DNA from: Treponema sp.
Lineage (GTDB): Bacteria; Spirochaetota; Spirochaetia; Treponematales; Treponemataceae
Reading direction: 5' to 3'
Length of the DNA stretch: 63,004 nucleotides
Assembly (NCBI GenBank): GCA_014803985.1
Contig: JAAVAO010000048.1
Location: 1-63,004 of the forward strand
The notes under the pieces were generated by a model. It was not told where the DNA came from, made no database searches, and worked only from the letters and a program-made list of their open reading frames with translations. The position numbers and the translations under genes were made by a program. Shown here piece after piece: positions 35,870 to 43,578 of this stretch. Numbering within the stretch: the first letter of the stretch is position 1; each line of letters opens with the position of its first letter.

Positions 35870-37786
35870 TCACGCATACCGTGTATTGACGCGCATAGCG
35901 TTGAGGATCGCAAGCACTGCCACTCCCACGTCGCCGAAAACGGCAATCCACATACTGGCTATGCCGAATGCCGATAGCACGAGAATGGCGAGTTTGACAG
36001 AAATCGAAAACCAAATGTTCTCCCCCACGATGCCCATCGTCTTTTTCGCGATGCGCTTGGCAAGCGGAATGCCGCACAAGTCGTCTTTCATCAGCACAAT
36101 GTCCGATGCCTCGATTGCCGCGTCGCTTCCCACTCCGCCCATCGCAATGCCGATGTCCGACCGCATCAAAACGGGTGCATCATTAATGCCGTCGCCCACA
36201 AAGCATAGCACGTCTTTCTGCCCTTTCGCTTGCAACATAGCATCAACTTCTTCAACCTTATTCTGTGGCAAGAGCGATGCTTTGTAGCCAGTGAGCCCAA
36301 TTTGACTTGCGACGCTTTTTGCAATCGCCTCGTTGTCGCCCGTAAGCATGACGGTTTTGCAACCCATCGCGTTGAGTTCGCCGACGACCTGCCGGGATTC
36401 CTCTTTTATCTCATCAGCAATCAAAAGCGAGCCTACAAATTTTCCGTTGTGAGCAACATAGACAACCGTGCCGAGTCCGTCCTCTTTTACGAACGGAATA
36501 TTGTGTTCCGCCATCAACTTTTCGTTACCGCACAATATTTCGTCATCGCCGCGCTCCGCGACAATGCCTTCACCCGCGATGTTCGTCAACGTGAAGCCCT
36601 GCTCCACTTCCCCGCCATAAGCGGCGACAATCGACCGCGCAATCGGGTGGTTTGAATCCTGCTCCGCAATGGCGGCAAGACGCAGAATTTCATCTCTGTC
36701 GCTTTCAGGAGCAATCTTTGTCACGGCAAAGTTGCCTTTCGTGAGCGTTCCCGTTTTGTCAAAGACGAACATATTCGCCCGACTGAACTTCTCAAGATAG
36801 TTCGAGCCTTTGACCAGAATGCCGTACCGTGAAGCCGCGCCAATTCCCGCAAAGAACGACAGCGGAATGGAAATGACGAGCGCGCATGGGCAGGACACGA
36901 CCAAGAAACTCAACGCACGATACACCCATGTTGACCAGTCCGCTGTCAGCACACCAGGAACGACCGCAAGCAACACTGCCACGGCAACCACTGTAGGCGT
37001 ATAATACTTTGCAAATGTGGTGATGAAGTTTTCCGCCTTTGACTTCTGGCTTGCGGCATTCTCAACAAGGTCAAGGATCTTTGAAACGGTGGAATCGTAA
37101 AACGCCTTTGTCACCCGCACTTCAATCTGCGACGTTAGGTTCACGCAACCGCTGATAACCTCACTGCCTGCCGCAACATCACGGGGCAAACTCTCGCCCG
37201 TAAGTGCTTTGGTGTCAAGCGTTGTCTCTCCTTTTACAACAACGCCGTCCAACGGCACTTTTTCGCCCGGATTGATGAGGATTATGTCGCCGACCGCAAC
37301 TTCGCCTGGATCGACCTGCACAAAGCCCCCATCGCGCTGTACGTTTGCATAGTCGGGACGAATATCCATAAGCGCGGAAATCGACTTGCGCGACTTGCCC
37401 GTGGCATAGGACTGAAACCACTCGCCCACTTGATAAAATAAAAGCACGGCGCACGCCTCATCAAAGCCTTCGATTTCAAGCCCTGCCGTTCCCCGGTAAA
37501 TGCCAAGCGCGAACGCACCGAGCGTGGCAACGCACATCAAAAAATTCTCATCGAATATCTGCCCGTGCGATATGTTGCGAATTGCCTTCCACAGCACGTC
37601 GTACCCGATTACAAAATACACAATCAAATACAATGCGAACGGAAACAGCCAGCCGCGACTGCCACCGAACACGCCATCCAACCCAACGACCGCATCAGCG
37701 GCAAAAACAATGGCAAACAGACCGAGCGCGATAAGTATGCGAACAAGGTTTCTCCGTTCTTTCCGGCTCATTGTCGCTTTTTTCAT
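35870..37786 (-). CDS. Zn/Cd/Pb-type P1B ATPase
   Basis: Heavy-metal export pump. Motifs: membrane metal site SCPCALV, phosphorylation site DKTGTLTKG, the HP motif in DSNHPIARS, and hinge GDGINDAP. The C-terminal span FGDVGVAVLAILNAMR has the Asp typical of ZntA/CadA rather than copper pumps. There is no N-terminal HMA domain; a separate HMA protein is encoded upstream in the same operon. I start at 37,786 because ggagg lies seven bases before that ATG; ten upstream codons lack such a site. The gene is GC-richer than its surroundings, as are its partners, suggesting horizontal acquisition of the island. Confidence 0.93.
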   Translation of the reverse strand: MKKATMSRKERRNLVRILIALGLFAIVFAADAVVGLDGVFGGSRGWLFPFALYLIVYFVIGYDVLWKAIRNISHGQIFDENFLMCVATLGAFALGIYRGTAGLEIEGFDEACAVLLFYQVGEWFQSYATGKSRKSISALMDIRPDYANVQRDGGFVQVDPGEVAVGDIILINPGEKVPLDGVVVKGETTLDTKALTGESLPRDVAAGSEVISGCVNLTSQIEVRVTKAFYDSTVSKILDLVENAASQKSKAENFITTFAKYYTPTVVAVAVLLAVVPGVLTADWSTWVYRALSFLVVSCPCALVISIPLSFFAGIGAASRYGILVKGSNYLEKFSRANMFVFDKTGTLTKGNFAVTKIAPESDRDEILRLAAIAEQDSNHPIARSIVAAYGGEVEQGFTLTNIAGEGIVAERGDDEILCGNEKLMAEHNIPFVKEDGLGTVVYVAHNGKFVGSLLIADEIKEESRQVVGELNAMGCKTVMLTGDNEAIAKSVASQIGLTGYKASLLPQNKVEEVDAMLQAKGQKDVLCFVGDGINDAPVLMRSDIGIAMGGVGSDAAIEASDIVLMKDDLCGIPLAKRIAKKTMGIVGENIWFSISVKLAILVLSAFGIASMWIAVFGDVGVAVLAILNAMRVNTRYA

Positions 37787-37805
37787 AATCTTTCCTCCGT
37801 TATTT

Positions 37806-38636
37806 TCAGAATACATACACGAATGTCATGGCGCACAAGATTCCAATCAGCAAGCTGACGGAAGGAACGCGCCCTTCGTCCATTAGAATTGCCTGCGGAA
37901 CTATTTCTCCGAACGTAACGTACAGCATCGCGCCGCCCGCAAACCCCATGCAGATCGCAATCGCAAGCCAGCTGATTCCGCCCGCCACAAGACCAATAAC
38001 CGCCCCAGCAATCGTTGCTGCACCAGCCAGCACCGTCAGCATGATTGTTTTCCATGCCTTCACGCCGCCGCTCGCCAACGGCGCAGAAATCGCCATTCCC
38101 TCAGGAATATTGTGCACGGCAATCAGCACCGCAATGAGCGTTCCCATATTCAGTTCCGCCGTTCCTGCCGCGCCAATCGCCATGCCCTCTGGTATGTTAT
38201 GCAAGGCAATTGCAAGCAGCATAACAATGCCCGCTTTTAGCAATTGCCGCGTGCTGCTTTTTTCGCGGCGACCGTCCTGCGCCCACTGAAGAACGGCGGT
38301 TTCATGGTGCAGTTCTTCGGGGCTGCGATGCGTCTCCCTAACATGCTCCATGCAGTCAAGCCGTTTGTTCAAGGCAAAAATAATGACAATTCCGCACACG
38401 ACCGCCGTCAGCGTCACGAACACACCTCCACGCCCAGACAGCACTGTTTGCGCCGCTTCAAACGATTCGGGCAACATTTCAAACACAACGATACCAACCA
38501 TAACACCGCCGGCAAAACTCAGTATCCTGCTCATTGCTTTGTCGCCTTTGCTTTTGAGCAGAACGCCAAGCACGCCGCCGACACCCGTACCGGCAACACC
38601 CGCTATGAGCGAAAGCACGAGAATTCGTAAATCCAT
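37806..38636 (-). CDS. ZIP-family metal transporter
   Basis: A 276-residue membrane protein with eight predicted spans. The duplicated metal-binding motif HNIPEGMAIG/HNIPEGMAIS in two successive helices is diagnostic of ZIP transporters (GufA/ZupT type). Between spans three and four is a soluble loop with several His residues (about 100-135), a likely metal-sensing or delivery loop. Such proteins usually let zinc or iron into the cytoplasm, which is puzzling next to an efflux ATPase. It begins 12 bp after the HMA gene and ends 19 bp before the ATPase start. Confidence 0.93.
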   Translation of the reverse strand: MDLRILVLSLIAGVAGTGVGGVLGVLLKSKGDKAMSRILSFAGGVMVGIVVFEMLPESFEAAQTVLSGRGGVFVTLTAVVCGIVIIFALNKRLDCMEHVRETHRSPEELHHETAVLQWAQDGRREKSSTRQLLKAGIVMLLAIALHNIPEGMAIGAAGTAELNMGTLIAVLIAVHNIPEGMAISAPLASGGVKAWKTIMLTVLAGAATIAGAVIGLVAGGISWLAIAICMGFAGGAMLYVTFGEIVPQAILMDEGRVPSVSLLIGILCAMTFVYVF

Positions 38637-38648
38637 GACGCAATCCGC

Positions 38649-38867
38649 CTACAAGACGATCTGGCAGTCAGGCTCTACTTTCTTGCAGGTTTTGACAATC
38701 TCTTTCATGATGTCGTCAAAGCGTACGTCATCCGCCTCAACGGTCAGTCTCTGCGTCATAAAACTCACGGTGACAGAAGTCACGCCGTCAATCTTAGCGA
38801 TCGCACGCTCCATTTTTGCCGCACAGTTCGCGCAGTCCAAATCTTCCAACTTGAATACCTTTTTCAT
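38649..38867 (-). CDS. Heavy-metal-associated (HMA) domain protein
   Basis: A 72-residue CopZ-like metal carrier with the CxxC site as CANC (13-16 region, LDCANCAAKMERA) in a ferredoxin-like fold. In the GMTCxxC pattern the usual Met is Leu-Asp (EDLDCANC), and the Asp beside the first Cys is the type seen in Zn/Cd-binding N-terminal domains of ZntA rather than copper chaperones. It probably delivers metal to the P1B ATPase, whose own N-terminal metal domain is missing. A ggaggt site supports the ATG. Confidence 0.88.
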   Translation of the reverse strand: MKKVFKLEDLDCANCAAKMERAIAKIDGVTSVTVSFMTQRLTVEADDVRFDDIMKEIVKTCKKVEPDCQIVL

Positions 38868-38914
38868 AAAATACCTCCAAGCATATTCTCCCTGCGTATG
38901 CAGTTCAGATTTTT

Positions 38915-38948
38915 ATTGAACAATTACACTATTGAATAACTGTTCAAT
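38915..38948 (-). promoter_or_regulatory. ArsR/SmtB-type operator before the HMA-ZIP-ATPase operon
   Basis: The region contains attgaaca...tgttcaat as outer arms and an inner inverted repeat ATTGAA-N6-TTCAAT (38,931-38,948). The TTGAA-N6-TTCAA core is shared with the site before arsR. A TATAAT sequence lies just upstream on the minus strand without a good -35 box. Confidence 0.6.
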
Positions 38949-38957
38949 TATATATCA

Positions 38958-38985
38958 CAAAAAAAATCGGGGTTTTGCCCCACTC
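38958..38985 (-). terminator. Terminator of arsR
   Basis: On the minus strand GGGG-CAAAA-CCCC is followed by GATTTTTTTT immediately after the arsR stop. It indicates that arsR and the transporter genes are separate transcripts. Confidence 0.65.
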
Positions 38986-38987
38986 TT

Positions 38988-39335
38988 TTAGTTCCGCTGT
39001 TCGTTGACGTGCGTCAAACCGAACTCAAGGATTTTAGTAACGTGGTCATCGTCCAGCGAATACTTCACTTCCTTGCCTTCTTTTGTGCCTTTCACCAGTT
39101 TCGCCGAGCGTAAAACCCGCAGCTGATGGGAAATCGCAGAGACGCTCATCTCCAAAATGTCAGCCATTTCACCAACATACAAATCCTTTATTTGCAAGCA
39201 CTGCAAGATCTTTGCCCGCGTTGGATCGCCGAACACTTTAAATAATTCCGCAAGATTATAGATGACACTGTCCGAAGGCAACCGCTCCCGTATATTCCAA
39301 GCGGCAGTCGCTTTTTTCTCCTCATCGCTTGCCAT
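38988..39335 (-). CDS. ArsR/SmtB-family metal-sensing repressor
   Basis: Winged-helix repressor released from DNA by metal. The DNA-binding part reads FGDPTRAKILQCL and EMADILEMSVSAISHQLRVLRSAKLV. The C-terminal helix has DDHVTKILEFGLTHVNE, matching the alpha-5 metal pattern DxHx10HxxE/H of zinc sensors such as SmtB and CzrA. I place the start at 39,335: an ideal ggagg lies five bases before this ATG and overlaps an upstream in-frame ATG that has no ribosome site. It most likely controls itself and the HMA-ZIP-ATPase operon through the two similar operators. Confidence 0.92.
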   Translation of the reverse strand: MASDEEKKATAAWNIRERLPSDSVIYNLAELFKVFGDPTRAKILQCLQIKDLYVGEMADILEMSVSAISHQLRVLRSAKLVKGTKEGKEVKYSLDDDHVTKILEFGLTHVNEQRN

Positions 39336-39349
39336 ACACGCCTCCATTG

Positions 39350-39375
39350 ATTGAACAATTTTTCAACTGTTCAAT
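39350..39375 (-). promoter_or_regulatory. ArsR operator at the arsR start
   Basis: An inverted repeat attgaaca...tgttcaat spans 39,350-39,375, with the core TTGAA-N6-TTCAA at 39,351-39,366. It covers the predicted transcription start, suited to autorepression. Confidence 0.7.
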
Positions 39376-39378
39376 TTA

Positions 39379-39407
39379 ATAATACACTGCCGCCATCATC
39401 TTGTCAA
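39379..39407 (-). promoter_or_regulatory. Promoter of arsR
   Basis: On the minus strand TTGACA (39,402-39,407), 17 bp, TATTAT (39,379-39,384). The -10 box lies four bases from the operator. Confidence 0.75.
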
Positions 39408-39521
39408 GCGTTTTTTTTTGTTTTATCAATAACTGGATATATATTCGTCATTGATAGGAAAAAATGCTGAAAAATTAAAAATAAAAAACTGATGAATCTT
39501 CCGCTAGTGTTTTTAGAAGAC

Positions 39522-39550
39522 AAAAAAAATCCACCTAAAACAAGGTGGAT
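39522..39550 (-). terminator. Terminator of the tRNA operon
   Basis: Stem ATCCACCT/AGGTGGAT (39,529-39,536 with 39,543-39,550), loop TGTTTT on the minus strand, then eight T. It lies five bases beyond the tRNA-Arg gene. Confidence 0.88.
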
Positions 39551-39555
39551 ATGGT

Positions 39556-39630
39556 TGAGACTGACACGATTCGAACGTGCGACCTCCACCTCCGCAGGGT
39601 GGCGCTCTAATCCAGCTGAGCTACAATCTC
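39556..39630 (-). tRNA. tRNA-Arg (GCG)
   Basis: Acceptor GAGATTG/CAGTCTC, D-stem GCTC/GAGC, anticodon stem CCACC/GGTGG with loop CTGCGGA (anticodon GCG), T-stem GCACG/CGTGT with loop TTCGAAT, discriminator A. The GCG anticodon reads CGC and CGU directly, in place of the common inosine-modified ACG form. CCA is not encoded. Last gene of a three-tRNA operon. Confidence 0.88.
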
Positions 39631-39666
39631 ATAAGAAGAAAAATTAAAACAGATACTTTTGGTATT

Positions 39667-39751
39667 CGGAGGCGACAGGAGTTGAACCTGCCCAGCCCTT
39701 TCGGAACTGACGGATTAGCAATCCGTTGTATTACCGCTCTACCACACCTCC
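39667..39751 (-). tRNA. tRNA-Ser (GCU)
   Basis: Acceptor GGAGGTG/CGCCTCC, anticodon stem ACGGA/TCCGT with loop TTGCTAA (anticodon GCT), a long variable arm, T-stem GCAGG/CCTGT with loop TTCAACT, and discriminator G, all as expected for serine. CCA is not encoded. Confidence 0.93.
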
Positions 39752-39762
39752 AGTAAGAGAGT

Positions 39763-39848
39763 CGGAGCGGGAGGGATTCGAACCCCCGTATTCTTGCGAA
39801 TAAACGGTTTTCAAGACCGCCCCAGTACGACCGCTTTGGTACCGCTCC
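39763..39848 (-). tRNA. tRNA-Ser (UGA)
   Basis: Acceptor GGAGCGG/CCGCTCC, anticodon loop CTTGAAA (anticodon TGA), a long variable arm (ttattcgcaagaatac), T-loop TTCGAAT, discriminator G. First gene of the operon. CCA is not encoded. Confidence 0.93.
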
Positions 39849-39864
39849 AAAAAATATATTATGA

Positions 39865-39893
39865 ATAGTAGCAGATTATAAAAAAATAATCAA
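39865..39893 (-). promoter_or_regulatory. Promoter of the tRNA operon
   Basis: On the minus strand TTGATT (39,888-39,893), 17 bp, TACTAT (39,865-39,870), about 16 bases before the first tRNA. The rest of the 317-bp gap up to 40,165 holds only a small gtcatt-gcaa-aatgac hairpin and no gene. Confidence 0.5.
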
Positions 39894-40165
39894 GGGCTAG
39901 AACTACATTTTCATTGAATTTTTACCCTGTGTTTGTCTTTATATTATTTCATTTTTCAGTGTTTTTTGTTATATTTAGAATGGATTTAAAATCTATAACA
40001 AAGTGCTGCCGCTCGCCTTTAAATCCTTGTCATTGCAAAATGACTTTTTTACAACTAGAAAATTGAAATTCGCAGTTTTTGAAGCAATGATGTTAAGCGC
40101 ACAAACAGCGCACGTGCATTGGCTCAAAGATTGCGTCTCAAATATATCTTATGGAGATTTGTGTT

Positions 40166-40447
40166 ATGGAAGAAACGAATGGAACTTTACCAACTATTGA
40201 AGAGCGTGTAAAAGAGGCTATGGAAATGTTCAGACCGCAATTACAGGCAGATGGCGGAGATATGGAATTTGTTGGAATCGATGAACAAAATCGCGTTCAC
40301 TTGAATTTAGTTGGAGCATGCGGAAGTTGTCCTATGGCGGTGATGACGCTAAAAATGGGCGTGGAACGATACATTCAAGATGCAGTTCCAGAGATTACGG
40401 AAGTTGTTCAAGACAACGCTCGAAGCGATTTTTACAGTGATTTTTAA
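40166..40447 (+). CDS. NifU C-terminal-domain iron-sulfur scaffold
   Basis: A 93-residue stand-alone NifU/NfuA-like domain that carries or delivers an Fe-S cluster. The sequence VKEAMEMFRPQLQADGGDMEFV and the CxxC cluster site in GACGSCPMAVMTLKMGVE are diagnostic. I start at 40,166, nine bases after ggag; the in-frame ATG 15 bases upstream has no ribosome site. It precedes slyD by 23 bp. Confidence 0.93.
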   Translation: MEETNGTLPTIEERVKEAMEMFRPQLQADGGDMEFVGIDEQNRVHLNLVGACGSCPMAVMTLKMGVERYIQDAVPEITEVVQDNARSDFYSDF

Positions 40448-40470
40448 TTGATTTTTGAGGTTTACATAAG

Positions 40471-41040
40471 ATGACTATCACAAAAGATATGTATGTTTCA
40501 TTTCATTACACATTAAAAGATGTAGAGGGAAATATCATTGATTCTTCACAAGGAAAAAATCCGTTATCATATATACACGACAGCGGAATGATAATTCAAG
40601 GTTTGGAAAAGGCTCTTGAAGGGAGAACTGTTGGGGAGAAATTCACCGTGACGGTATCTCCGCAAGATGCGTATGGAGAGTACAACGACCGTCTCATCCT
40701 CTCCATTCCACGTGATCAGTTTGAAGACGGATCTCCCATTGAAGTTGGAATGCCTTTCCAGGCGGTCATGCCAAACGGAACTCCCGTTATTGTTCGTATA
40801 AAAGAAATTTCGGGAGACACTATCACTGTTGACGGAAATCATGAACTTGCAGGAAAAACGCTTGTTTTTGACATTGAAATCGTAGAAGTGAGAGAGTCCA
40901 CAGAAGAGGAAAGAAATCCCCCTCACTGTGGCGGCTGCGGTGGATGTGGAGGATGCGGAAACGACTGTGGCGAAGAATGCGGAGGCAATTGCAAGGGTGA
41001 ATGTGATGGAAACTGCAAAAACGAATGCAACTGCAATTGA
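40471..41040 (+). CDS. slyD: FKBP-type peptidyl-prolyl isomerase SlyD
   Basis: Cytoplasmic proline isomerase and metal-binding chaperone. Residues 1-65 and 130-150 make the FKBP domain (VSFHYTLKDVEGNIIDSS, PLSYIHDSGMIIQGLEKALEGRTVGEKF); residues about 68-130 are the insert-in-flap chaperone domain. The last 40 residues form a tail with alternating Cys and Gly (CGGCGGCGGCGNDCGEEC and further Cys pairs), at least twelve Cys, instead of the His-rich tail of E. coli SlyD that delivers nickel. This suggests strong binding of a soft metal such as zinc, copper or nickel. A gaggt site supports the ATG. Confidence 0.94.
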   Translation: MTITKDMYVSFHYTLKDVEGNIIDSSQGKNPLSYIHDSGMIIQGLEKALEGRTVGEKFTVTVSPQDAYGEYNDRLILSIPRDQFEDGSPIEVGMPFQAVMPNGTPVIVRIKEISGDTITVDGNHELAGKTLVFDIEIVEVRESTEEERNPPHCGGCGGCGGCGNDCGEECGGNCKGECDGNCKNECNCN

Positions 41041-41088
41041 AAAGTAGTGTTTAACGTACAAAGCAAACTGCTTTATCCACCGCCTCTT

Positions 41089-41655
41089 TTATGCGCCTAT
41101 CGCTTTTGCTATTAAACGGGCGTTTTCATCTTTTGTTTTGTCAGAAATGTCAATTTTTATGTCAGCGATTTTTGAGTAAACGGCAATACGCTTGACATAA
41201 AATTCGTGGAAAATCGCCCGTATATCTGATTCATCTTGTGGATTTTCCTTTGCAATATAAGCAGGGAGGCCTAACCAAGAACCGTCTTCACCTAAACAAG
41301 CCTTGTTTAAAATGCGATTCACCGCAATATTTTCTGCAACATTCAAAAATATAAAGCGTCCCATAGAACGGAGAACTTGCAATGCTGGAGCATTATCACA
41401 AATGCCTCCTCCTGTTGCAATCACAAGGCGTTTTTGCACATTTTCAGTTGCCATGCGTCTGCAAGCCTCTTCCTCCCACTTCATAAACGAGCCTTCCCCG
41501 TGGAGAGTGTAAATTTCACGAGGAGTTTGTCCTGCAATCTCTGCTATAACATCATCAACATCCACAAATGAGCAAGCCAAACTTTTAGCAAGAAGACGAC
41601 CTTGCGTTGACTTTCCAGAGTGTTTTATTCCCATGAGGATAATAGAATCATTCAT
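41089..41655 (-). CDS. aroK: Shikimate kinase
   Basis: Phosphorylates shikimate in aromatic amino-acid synthesis. P-loop GIKHSGKST (near residue 8), the DxD site VDVDDVI, and the glycine-rich ATGGGI. The Arg of the RE motif and the lid (NRILNKAC and KRIAVYSKIADIKI) are in place. I start at 41,655, because the upstream extension of the frame crosses a strong promoter; the -10 box ends seven bases before this ATG, so the message is leaderless, although aggtg is also present there. Transcribed divergently from the PrsW gene. Confidence 0.9.
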   Translation of the reverse strand: MNDSIILMGIKHSGKSTQGRLLAKSLACSFVDVDDVIAEIAGQTPREIYTLHGEGSFMKWEEEACRRMATENVQKRLVIATGGGICDNAPALQVLRSMGRFIFLNVAENIAVNRILNKACLGEDGSWLGLPAYIAKENPQDESDIRAIFHEFYVKRIAVYSKIADIKIDISDKTKDENARLIAKAIGA

Positions 41656-41662
41656 AGCACCT

Positions 41663-41691
41663 ATTATATAATGTATCTTTGGGATTGGCAA
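41663..41691 (-). promoter_or_regulatory. Promoter of aroK, leaderless
   Basis: On the minus strand TTGCCA (41,686-41,691), 17 bp, TATAAT (41,663-41,668), then seven bases to the ATG. Its -35 box overlaps the -35 box of the divergent prsW promoter. Confidence 0.6.
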
Positions 41692-41713
41692 ATTTTGAAG
41701 TTTGTGCTAGGCT
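41685..41713 (+). promoter_or_regulatory. Promoter of prsW, leaderless
   Basis: TTGGCA (41,685-41,690), 17 bp, TAGGCT (41,708-41,713), then six bases to the ATG at 41,720. The -10 box is a poor match, so this site is less certain than the others. Confidence 0.4.
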
Positions 41714-41719
41714 TTTGAT

Positions 41720-42445
41720 ATGAACTTATATTTTTGTTTATGTATATGCCTTTTGCCGTTTTTAGCGGCGTTTGTTTTGTTCAAACATTTTTCATCGATT
41801 ACATTTTCAACGGAATTGATTGCGTCATTACTTGCTTTGCTAGCGGTTTTACCCATCACATTTCTACAATTTTTTGTCGGGATCTTCTTTGCAAACATAC
41901 AGGTTACCTCTGCCAACAGTGCCGTTTTTTTGTTTTTGCGGATATTGCTATTCAACGGAATGATTGAAGAGTGCCTAAAAATGCTAATTATGCTTTTGAT
42001 TCCTCGAAAAAACCTTTCGTTTGAACATTTTTTTATTGCATCATTACTGTGCGGACTGTGCTTTGGGTGCTTTGAATCTATGATATACTTTTTACAACAT
42101 TTGCAAAGCGCAAATGAACGTGGTGCGGATTTAATCTATTATATGATTTTTGCACGAATTTTCACTTCAGATTTGATACATACGCTTTGCACAGGTCTTT
42201 GCGGAATATGTGTATGGAGTTATATATCGAAAAAGGGAGACGGCATATCGCTGGTTATTGCAATTTTATCTCATGCCGTTTATGACTTTTTCGCAGGCTT
42301 TCAATCCAATATACGATGGTTTTCAGTAGTAGTAATTTTGTTTTTAGCATTGGAAGTGCGCATACATTACAAAAAGATAAAAACAGCGGACAATGAAAAT
42401 GACACGCACAACACAAAGCCAACACCCCCAGACACTCACATTTAG
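41720..42445 (+). CDS. prsW: PrsW-family intramembrane protease
   Basis: A 241-residue integral membrane protein with about seven spans. The PrsW active-site signature is visible: IEECLKML (the EExxK motif), FGCFESMIYF, a His in RIFTSDLIHTLCTGLCG, and LSHAVYDFFAG. In Bacillus PrsW performs site-1 cleavage of an anti-sigma factor; in treponemes the substrate is unknown. The C-terminal tail is hydrophilic (residues 220-241). No Shine-Dalgarno is seen before the ATG. Confidence 0.8.
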   Translation: MNLYFCLCICLLPFLAAFVLFKHFSSITFSTELIASLLALLAVLPITFLQFFVGIFFANIQVTSANSAVFLFLRILLFNGMIEECLKMLIMLLIPRKNLSFEHFFIASLLCGLCFGCFESMIYFLQHLQSANERGADLIYYMIFARIFTSDLIHTLCTGLCGICVWSYISKKGDGISLVIAILSHAVYDFFAGFQSNIRWFSVVVILFLALEVRIHYKKIKTADNENDTHNTKPTPPDTHI

Positions 42446-42455
42446 ATGAAATGCG

Positions 42456-43571
42456 TTACTTTATTTCTATGCTATTTAAAATGCCATCGAAATATTTTTT
42501 GTTTTTGTCATACACATCTTTAAACACGGTGAGGGATACAAGATATAGCCTGTCATTTGCACTTTGAATGCTTTTTATGTTTTCTGTAACGCTCTTTGAA
42601 TCATGTTGAAAAAAAACTGCGCTTATGACACGAGAAGACGCTCCATAATTCAATTTCACCGTCTTTAAATCTATATATGAATTCCCAACACTTTGAAGAA
42701 GCTGCCTCAAAACAAATGAAGACACTGCATGTTCGGCCTCCGCATCGCTTTCAGAAGGCTCTGTATGGTTTGGAGGAATGACACCTGCGGAAAGAAACGC
42801 AATATCTTGACACCGCCATGCATTTTCCATGCTTTGTTCCCATTGAGAGTCAAGATGTATAGTCACATTTTCTCCATAGGTAAATTGAGACACACTCGCC
42901 TTTTTATTTTTTTTGAAGGAATGCTTGCCATCTGCATATTTTTCAGGAAATCCCTCAAAATCATCAAATGACGTGTCAGACGAAGAGACAATTCTACCTG
43001 TTGTTACAGCATAAAAAACAGGAGTTTTAGAGTCGTTTTCAATCATTTTGATATTAAAAAGAGGAATTAAACAATCATAAACAACAACAACGCTTCCGCC
43101 AAACTGCATAAAGTCATCGTTTTTTCTCACTCCACTGTTAAAAAATTGTCCATTCGCCGCATACTCTTCAACAGGCTCAATGTTTCCAGCCTTTATCCGC
43201 CGAGCATTCAATTCGTACACCATATCATGCAAATAGTTTATAATTTCCGTGTCATCTGGTGTGTGCGCGCTAACAATTTTTTCTCCAGTCAATTCTATGA
43301 AATTTTTTGAAGTGTCAAGCGTAAAGTAAATTGTAAGTTCCAGTTCCGGTTTTTTCATAGATGTGTCGGCAGGAGCAAAATATCTTGCGGCATACGTGCG
43401 TTCATCATATGCAAGAAACCCCACATAAGACTCACGAGAAAACGTTTTGTCCACATAATACACATACTCGCCCGGCATATCGCTTATAAAAGGTTCAAAA
43501 CCAGGCAGAGCAAATACAGATGCCGCCATAAAAATCATCATTAAAATAAAAACAGTGCCTTTCTTCTTCAT
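42456..43571 (-). CDS. Exported protein of unknown function
   Basis: A 371-residue protein with a signal peptide (KKKGTVFILMMIFMAASVFA-LPGF) and no further membrane segment, so it should be periplasmic or surface-exposed. The body is rich in short beta strands with aromatic residues (YVYYVDKTFSRESYVGFLAYDERTYAARYF; a repeated pattern of charged and aromatic residues) and gives no recognised domain. I start at 43,571, seven bases after an agg; an ATG five codons earlier overlaps the proS stop. It follows proS by seven bases and so is co-transcribed, but context says nothing about its role. Confidence 0.65.
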   Translation of the reverse strand: MKKKGTVFILMMIFMAASVFALPGFEPFISDMPGEYVYYVDKTFSRESYVGFLAYDERTYAARYFAPADTSMKKPELELTIYFTLDTSKNFIELTGEKIVSAHTPDDTEIINYLHDMVYELNARRIKAGNIEPVEEYAANGQFFNSGVRKNDDFMQFGGSVVVVYDCLIPLFNIKMIENDSKTPVFYAVTTGRIVSSSDTSFDDFEGFPEKYADGKHSFKKNKKASVSQFTYGENVTIHLDSQWEQSMENAWRCQDIAFLSAGVIPPNHTEPSESDAEAEHAVSSFVLRQLLQSVGNSYIDLKTVKLNYGASSRVISAVFFQHDSKSVTENIKSIQSANDRLYLVSLTVFKDVYDKNKKYFDGILNSIEIK

Positions 43572-43578
43572 TTTTTTC

